From Flavobacteriales bacterium (GTDB taxonomy: Bacteria; Bacteroidota; Bacteroidia; Flavobacteriales_D; Crocinitomicaceae): a DNA stretch of 10,662 nt. Under the pieces are notes generated by a model. It did not search any database and was not told the DNA's origin. It worked only from the letters and a program-made list of their open reading frames with translations. Of this stretch, positions 6,795-10,662 are shown piece after piece; the first letter of the stretch is position 1, and every line of letters begins with the position of its first letter. The position numbers and the translations under genes were made by a program. The stretch is taken from NCBI GenBank assembly GCA_947461185.1, contig CANHJY010000046.1, positions 1-10,662 on the forward strand. The letters are read 5' to 3'.

Positions 6795-7939
6795 ATAAAG
6801 AATACCATTATAAATTGTCTTTGTCCAAGAGCCTAGAGAGCAATCCAGACCAAATTTTTTGTTACTGGAAAGGAAGGGTTGCTCTATATACGGCGCTTAA
6901 AGCAATAGGTGTAAAAGAAAAAGATGAGGTGATTTTGCCTGCATTTACATGTGTTGTGGTTCCTAATGCTATTATTTATCTTGGTGCAAGACCCGTGTAT
7001 GTTGATATTGATAAAGAATCTTTAAATACAACCTTATCTAACATTCAAGCGGCAACAACAGTTAAAACCAAGTGTATACTTATTCAAAACACATTTGGGC
7101 TTTCCTCTGAAGTTGATGAAATTGTGGCCTTTGCAAAATCGAAAGGTATTGTTACTATCGAAGATTGTACACATGGCTTTGGCGGAACCAATCAAAATAG
7201 ACCAAATGGCGTTCGTTCAGATTTCGCTTTTTTTTCAACGCAATGGAATAAACCATTTTCGACTGGGGTTGGTGGTTTTTTGTTGGTGAATAATCTTGAT
7301 TATTTAAAGTCCGTGAATGAAGTAAATAAATTATTGATCAAACCGGGCTTTAAAAAATCAATCATCTTGAAAATACTCATCAGCTTTAAAAAAGCATTTT
7401 TAGGCGATCGAACGTATTGGTTTTTCTTAAAATTATATAGATTTTTAAGTAAAATGGGGTTGGTTGTAGGTTCATCATCTGGATCTGAAATTAGCTCAAC
7501 AGTTATGGATGATAACTACTTCATGGGAGCTGCGAAAGTCCAATTTAGTCAAGGGTTAAGTGCTTTAATTCATTTGGATGAATTGATGCTCCTACGAAAA
7601 AAAAATGCAGCAATCTATTCAAGTTTTTTACAATCAAACGGTAAGATTTACGTTAAGGAAATTTTCAATGAAAATCATTCTTTTCTGAAATACCCAATAC
7701 TCATAAAGGATAGGGTTTCATTTCTTGCAAAAGCTGAAAAAGCATCTGTTCAACTAGGTGATTGGTTTTTATCGCCTATTCATCCAGTTGAATCCGAATT
7801 TGAAAAGTGGTTTTTAGATCCGGAAAATTTCCCAAATGCCGCCTATGTCAGTAAGCATGTACTAAATTTACCTACAGAAATAGAAAATCCAGAGAAAGTA
7901 TTGGCTTTCTTAACTCAAAATATTAATGATATACTTTAA
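6791..7939 (+). CDS. Divergent DegT/DnrJ/EryC1/StrS-family PLP enzyme
   Basis: A 382-residue fold-type I PLP protein of the sugar aminotransferase family. Visible family features are WKGRVALYTAL (26-36) at the SGTxAL position, DEVILPAFTC (45-54), VDIDKESLN (71-79), IEDCTHGFGG (123-132) with D125 to bind the pyridine nitrogen, and STQWNKPFSTGVGG (149-162) with K154 as the expected Schiff-base lysine. The catalytic core thus looks intact. It differs from typical members: the N-terminal SGWITxGP segment is missing, the NxRMSExQAAxG helix reads YFMGAAKVQFSQGLSAL (243-259), and residues 188-227 form a strongly hydrophobic, basic insertion that might contact membrane. The start is GTG, within a GTGA overlap with the GT2 stop; an ATG start in this region is not available without losing conserved sequence. 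Its substrate is unclear; transamination of a different nucleotide sugar, or a non-sugar ketone, is possible. Confidence 0.8.
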   Translation: MNKEYHYKLSLSKSLESNPDQIFCYWKGRVALYTALKAIGVKEKDEVILPAFTCVVVPNAIIYLGARPVYVDIDKESLNTTLSNIQAATTVKTKCILIQNTFGLSSEVDEIVAFAKSKGIVTIEDCTHGFGGTNQNRPNGVRSDFAFFSTQWNKPFSTGVGGFLLVNNLDYLKSVNEVNKLLIKPGFKKSIILKILISFKKAFLGDRTYWFFLKLYRFLSKMGLVVGSSSGSEISSTVMDDNYFMGAAKVQFSQGLSALIHLDELMLLRKKNAAIYSSFLQSNGKIYVKEIFNENHSFLKYPILIKDRVSFLAKAEKASVQLGDWFLSPIHPVESEFEKWFLDPENFPNAAYVSKHVLNLPTEIENPEKVLAFLTQNINDIL

Positions 7940-7950
7940 AAAGTAAAGGC

Positions 7951-9162
7951 ATGATACCATTTTCGCCACCACGAATTGATCAAAAGGTAATTGACGAAGT
8001 AACCGAAGCACTAAAAAGTGGTTGGATAACCACAGGCCCCAGAACAAAGCGATTTGAAAAAGAAATTACGGCTTATTGTGGTTGTAAAACAACCATAGCA
8101 GTGAATTCCTGGACCATGGGCGTGCAGGTCCTACTAGATTGGTGGGGGATTCAAGAAGGAGATGAAGTGATCCTCCCTGCTTACACCTACTGTGCATCTG
8201 CTAATGTTATCGTTCATGCCGGCGCAAAACCCGTAATGGTTGATATCAATCCTGAAGACTTTAATATTTCTGTTCAGGCTATCAGAGCGGCGATAACGCC
8301 TAGGACTAAGGCAATTATTGCGGTTGATTTGGCAGGTTTTCCATGCGACTATGATCAAATCAATGCGCTTGTTAATGAAGACTCCATAAAAACTATGTTT
8401 AATGCTAGGAACGATTTACAAAATAAGTTGGGTCGAATAATTGTTATTGCGGATGCTGCGCATAGTTTTGGTGCTGAGTACAAAGGTAAACGAAGCGGAG
8501 CATTAACGGATGTAACTTCTTTTTCTTTTCATGCTGTTAAAAATTTAACTACCGCAGAAGGTGGCGCAATATGTTTTGATTTACCTGATACTTTTGATCA
8601 TGACGAGATTTATAAAGCATTTTGTACAAAAATACTTCATGGTCAAAATAAAGATGCATTAGCAAAAACCCAGAAAGGTAATTGGAGATATGATGTGGAA
8701 GAGCCTGGTTTTAAATGCAATATGACCGATATTCAAGCTGCAATTGGTTTGGTGGAACTGGAGCGCTATCAGGAAAACTTAGACCGTCGCGAAACTATTT
8801 TCAAAATGTATGATTCAGCTTTCTCAAAAGAGCGTTGGGCAATCCTTCCAATACATACTTCTGACGAGAAAAAAAGTTGTTTTCACTTGTATCAAATAAG
8901 AATTGCTAATTGTGATGAAAAAAATCGGGATCTTATCATGCAAGAAATTTTTGAGCAAGATGTTTCCGTCAATGTTCATTTTATTCCCTTGCCTTGTCTT
9001 ACTGCATATAAAAAAAGAGGATATAACATAAATGATTACCCAGAAACATGGAACAAATATTCATGTGAAATCTCTTTACCTGTTTACTATGATTTAACTG
9101 ATGAACAGGTTTTAAAAGTTATTGATGCCGTCAAAAATGCAGTAGAAAAAATAATACATTAG
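7951..9162 (+). CDS. DegT/DnrJ/EryC1/StrS-family sugar aminotransferase
   Basis: A 403-residue cytoplasmic PLP enzyme that should convert a nucleotide-linked 4-keto-6-deoxy sugar to the 4-amino sugar with glutamate as amino donor, as PglE and ArnB relatives do. The canonical signatures are all present: PFSPPRID at the N-terminus, SGWITTGPRTKRFE (23-36), DEVILPAYTYCASAN (71-85), VDINPEDFN (97-105), ADAAHSFGA (167-175) with D168, FSFHAVKNLTTAEGGAI (191-207) with the PLP lysine K197, and KCNMTDIQAAIGLVELERY (255-273). A stretch of roughly 25 residues at 137-161, containing FNARNDLQNKLGR, precedes the D168 strand and is characteristic of one subgroup rather than of all members. It lies 11 bp after the divergent DegT gene and 12 bp before a PglC-like sugar transferase, an order that suggests the product is the first sugar of the repeat. 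The exact sugar is not determined. Confidence 0.9.
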   Translation: MIPFSPPRIDQKVIDEVTEALKSGWITTGPRTKRFEKEITAYCGCKTTIAVNSWTMGVQVLLDWWGIQEGDEVILPAYTYCASANVIVHAGAKPVMVDINPEDFNISVQAIRAAITPRTKAIIAVDLAGFPCDYDQINALVNEDSIKTMFNARNDLQNKLGRIIVIADAAHSFGAEYKGKRSGALTDVTSFSFHAVKNLTTAEGGAICFDLPDTFDHDEIYKAFCTKILHGQNKDALAKTQKGNWRYDVEEPGFKCNMTDIQAAIGLVELERYQENLDRRETIFKMYDSAFSKERWAILPIHTSDEKKSCFHLYQIRIANCDEKNRDLIMQEIFEQDVSVNVHFIPLPCLTAYKKRGYNINDYPETWNKYSCEISLPVYYDLTDEQVLKVIDAVKNAVEKIIH

Positions 9163-9174
9163 AATTTAAAGCAA

Positions 9175-9768
9175 TTGAGTAAGCGCCTATTCGATATCGT
9201 TTTTTCTGTAATTGTTCTTGTACTATTTCTTCCAATTGGAATAGTTATTAGTATTTGGGTAGTTATCGAATCGCGCGGTGGAATTTTCTTTATTCAAGAG
9301 CGTATTGGTCGTAATGGCGCTCCTTTTTCGATGCTAAAATTCCGGTCTATGCGCAAAAATGCAGAAGCTTCGGGTAAACTCACTATTGGGATGAACGATC
9401 AGCGTATTACGCAATCTGGAAAATTCATAAGAAAATTTAAGTTGGATGAATTCCCTCAATTTATTAATGTTTTAAAAGGGGATATGAGTGTTGTTGGTCC
9501 AAGGCCCGAAGTAAAAGAATTTGTTGATTTGTACACAGCGGATCAATATACAATTTTGGATGTTAAACCTGGTATTACAGACTTTGCTTCTTTAGAATAT
9601 TTTGAGGAAAACAAATTACTTGGATTGTCGGATAACCCCAAAGAAACCTATGTTTCAGTAATAATGCCAGCAAAGATTGCGCTTAATAAAAAGTATCTAA
9701 ACAATCCAAATCTTACAACCGATTTGAAGATTATCTGGAGAACTTTTACAAAGATGCTTGGTTTTTAG
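9175..9768 (+). CDS. PglC-type sugar transferase (monotopic phosphoglycosyl transferase)
   Basis: A 197-residue enzyme of the small phosphoglycosyl transferase family, which transfers a sugar 1-phosphate from a UDP-sugar to undecaprenyl phosphate and so starts repeat-unit assembly. Length matches PglC; it lacks the extra N-terminal helices of WcaJ/WbaP. SKRLFDIV (2-9) leads into a hydrophobic re-entrant helix to about residue 31 with P20. Downstream are QERIGRNGAPFSMLKFRSM (41-59), the catalytic Asp-Glu dyad in KLDEFPQ (D91, E92), VLKGDMSVVGPRPE (99-112) and KPGITDFAS (131-139). The start is TTG at 9175, chosen because SKRLFDIV begins the conserved domain at once and no in-frame ATG precedes it. 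It is the last gene of the plus-strand run. Neighbouring a PglE-like aminotransferase suggests an amino-sugar substrate such as a diNAcBac-type sugar, which is inference. Confidence 0.9.
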   Translation: MSKRLFDIVFSVIVLVLFLPIGIVISIWVVIESRGGIFFIQERIGRNGAPFSMLKFRSMRKNAEASGKLTIGMNDQRITQSGKFIRKFKLDEFPQFINVLKGDMSVVGPRPEVKEFVDLYTADQYTILDVKPGITDFASLEYFEENKLLGLSDNPKETYVSVIMPAKIALNKKYLNNPNLTTDLKIIWRTFTKMLGF

Positions 9769-9770
9769 AT

Positions 9771-10523
9771 TTATAACATCAATAGAACGAGCCCGCAGCC
9801 AATGAAAATGGCAATAAGTTTCATGAGATTGAACTTGTGATTTTCTGAAGTTTCAAAAATGATGGTAGTCGAAATATGCAAGAACATACCTACAACAACA
9901 GCTAAAATAATCTCGGAGTTCAGCCAAAGATTCTCAGGATTCGTATTCATCCCAAAAACAACGCCTAAAGGTGTCATTGCTGCAAAAAGTAGCAGTATAA
10001 TCCATGACTTTGTTAGACTTAATTTCGTGTGCATCAATAAAGTCATCAAGGCAATTCCAACGGGAAGTTGATGAAACACAATACCTAAGAGCAAAGAATT
10101 ATTCTCATCTGCATGGTGATGTATTTCATTAGTTAAATGTTCTATGCCAGCTCCAGTAAGCTGATTTCCTAATGGAATGCCTTCCAATACGGAATGAACT
10201 GACAAACTGATGAACAAGCCCCATGGCATTTTTTGCCCTTTGTGAACATGAACATGACCATGCTCAATGCCACCGGAGAAAAACTCAAGTATTAATTGAA
10301 TAAGAAAACCAACTAAAATGTAAATACCAATATTTTTAGTTTTACCGCCATAGAGTTCAGGTATGAAATGCAAAAAAGCAATCGACAGCAAAAAGCCACC
10401 ACTGAAAGCCAAAAGCAATTTTACCAATTGATTTTTGTTGGTTTGTTGTAAATAGGTTACCAAAATTCCTCCTAGAATTACCGAAAACAACAAACTCGCT
10501 ATGACAAATAGGGAACTAAACAT
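9771..10523 (-). CDS. ZIP-family divalent metal transporter
   Basis: A metal-ion permease of the ZIP family in the inner membrane, usually importing zinc or another divalent cation. Taking the ATG at 10523 gives 250 residues; a TTG four codons upstream (10535) is an alternative but would overlap the upstream gene by 20 bp. About eight hydrophobic segments are visible. The transport site shows in the TM4 motif SVHSVLEGIPLG and the TM5 motif FHQLPVGIAL; the second lacks the Glu seen in HNxPEG-type members. A His-rich loop, EHGHVHVH, sits between TM3 and TM4, and a second acidic and His-rich stretch (EHLTNEIHHHADEN) lies before TM5. It ends two bases from the convergent sugar transferase gene and overlaps the stop of the upstream methyltransferase by 8 bp. 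It is unlikely to belong to the glycan pathway. Metal specificity cannot be told from sequence. Confidence 0.88.
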   Translation of the reverse strand: MFSSLFVIASLLFSVILGGILVTYLQQTNKNQLVKLLLAFSGGFLLSIAFLHFIPELYGGKTKNIGIYILVGFLIQLILEFFSGGIEHGHVHVHKGQKMPWGLFISLSVHSVLEGIPLGNQLTGAGIEHLTNEIHHHADENNSLLLGIVFHQLPVGIALMTLLMHTKLSLTKSWIILLLFAAMTPLGVVFGMNTNPENLWLNSEIILAVVVGMFLHISTTIIFETSENHKFNLMKLIAIFIGCGLVLLML

Positions 10524-10662
10524 TTTTTTGAGCAATTAAAATCAAGCGATCAGATAAGTTTTTATCAAAACTATTTAGGTTATAATCTCCAAAAATATGC
10601 ATTAAAGAAAAACCATTATTTTGGAGTAATGATTCAAAATCTTCTTTCTTTAAGGCCTGCAC
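10516..10662 (-). CDS. C-terminal end of a probable SAM-dependent methyltransferase, partial
   Basis: The last 48 codons of a minus-strand gene that enters from the right edge and stops with TAG at 10516-10518. The visible sequence includes LKKEDFESLLQNNGFSL and then HIFGDYNLNSFDK, ending in SDRLILIAQK. This pattern, a helix ending in NGF, a strand followed by GDYxLxxF, and a final RLILIAxK strand, matches the end of many class I SAM-dependent methyltransferases. The SAM-binding part is outside the window, so the assignment rests on the C-terminus alone. Its stop overlaps the ZIP start by 8 bp, so the two are probably cotranscribed. It belongs to the flanking region rather than the polysaccharide operon. 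Confidence 0.6.
   Translation of the reverse strand: MQALKKEDFESLLQNNGFSLMHIFGDYNLNSFDKNLSDRLILIAQKNV

Larger units (their letters stand above)
1..9768 (+). other. Surface-polysaccharide biosynthesis operon (3' portion)
   Basis: Ten consecutive plus-strand genes run without a gap longer than 12 bp. Spacings in order are 13 bp overlap, 8 bp, 5 bp, 4 bp overlap, 7 bp overlap, 1 bp overlap, 4 bp overlap, 11 bp and 12 bp. No internal space is long enough for a promoter and terminator, so transcription should begin left of the window. Content (polymerase and ligase-like proteins, three glycosyltransferases, two acyltransferases, two DegT enzymes, an initiating transferase) fits lipid-linked glycan assembly of the Wzy-dependent kind. 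The flippase, chain-length regulator and 4,6-dehydratase are not in the window. No separate terminator is seen after the last gene. Confidence 0.8.

Noticed and set aside
7932..7945. Inverted repeat TACTTT-AA-AAAGTA between the two DegT genes as a terminator.
   Set aside because: AT-only short stem with too small a loop and no T tract; not a credible terminator.
7945..7949. AAAGG just before the canonical DegT start as a ribosome binding site.
   Set aside because: Only one base separates it from the ATG, too close for normal Shine-Dalgarno pairing.
9783..9815. Weak hairpin GCCA...TGGC near the convergent junction as a terminator.
   Set aside because: Four-base stem, no T tract on either strand, and located within ZIP codons.
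9859..10071. Plus-strand open frame within the ZIP gene.
   Set aside because: It lies antisense to the TM5-TM8 region of a clear ZIP protein and shows no family features.

Overview
The window is part of a surface-polysaccharide (O-antigen, capsule or similar glycan) biosynthesis locus from an AT-rich bacterium, most likely a member of the Bacteroidota. The basis for that assignment is the AT-rich coding sequence, the near absence of usable Shine-Dalgarno sites before most starts, and the families present (FemAB-like GNAT protein, paired GT4 enzymes, ExoA-like GT2, DegT aminotransferases next to a PglC-like sugar transferase). The genus cannot be read from this sequence.

Layout. Positions 1-9768 hold ten tightly packed plus-strand genes, with gaps of at most 12 bp or short overlaps, that read as one operon. 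In order they are: an O-antigen polymerase-like membrane protein cut by the left window edge; a FemAB/BioF2-like GNAT acyltransferase; a left-handed beta-helix acyltransferase; two GT4 glycosyltransferases; a second O-antigen polymerase/ligase-superfamily membrane protein carrying an HNxxL-type motif; an ExoA-like GT2 glycosyltransferase with membrane segments; a divergent DegT/DnrJ/EryC1/StrS enzyme; a canonical DegT/DnrJ/EryC1/StrS aminotransferase; and a PglC-type monotopic phosphoglycosyl transferase. Two bases later the strand changes. A ZIP-family metal transporter and the last 48 codons of a probable SAM-dependent methyltransferase lie on the minus strand, and this marks the right border of the glycan locus.

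How the genes fit together (inference). The canonical aminotransferase would make a nucleotide-linked 4-amino sugar. The PglC-like enzyme would load a sugar phosphate onto undecaprenyl phosphate. The GT4 and GT2 enzymes would extend the repeat unit on the cytoplasmic face, and the acyltransferases would decorate it. The two multi-membrane proteins could be the polymerase (first gene) and the ligase (sixth gene). A 4,6-dehydratase, a flippase and a chain-length regulator are expected but absent, so they must lie left of the window or elsewhere.

There is no intergenic stretch over 300 bp. I see no RNA gene, mobile element, CRISPR array or repeat array. I do not see a clearly new system. The points most worth a second look are the divergent DegT protein, the polymerase/ligase pair with complementary motifs, and two enzymes that seem to lack a usual active-site residue.
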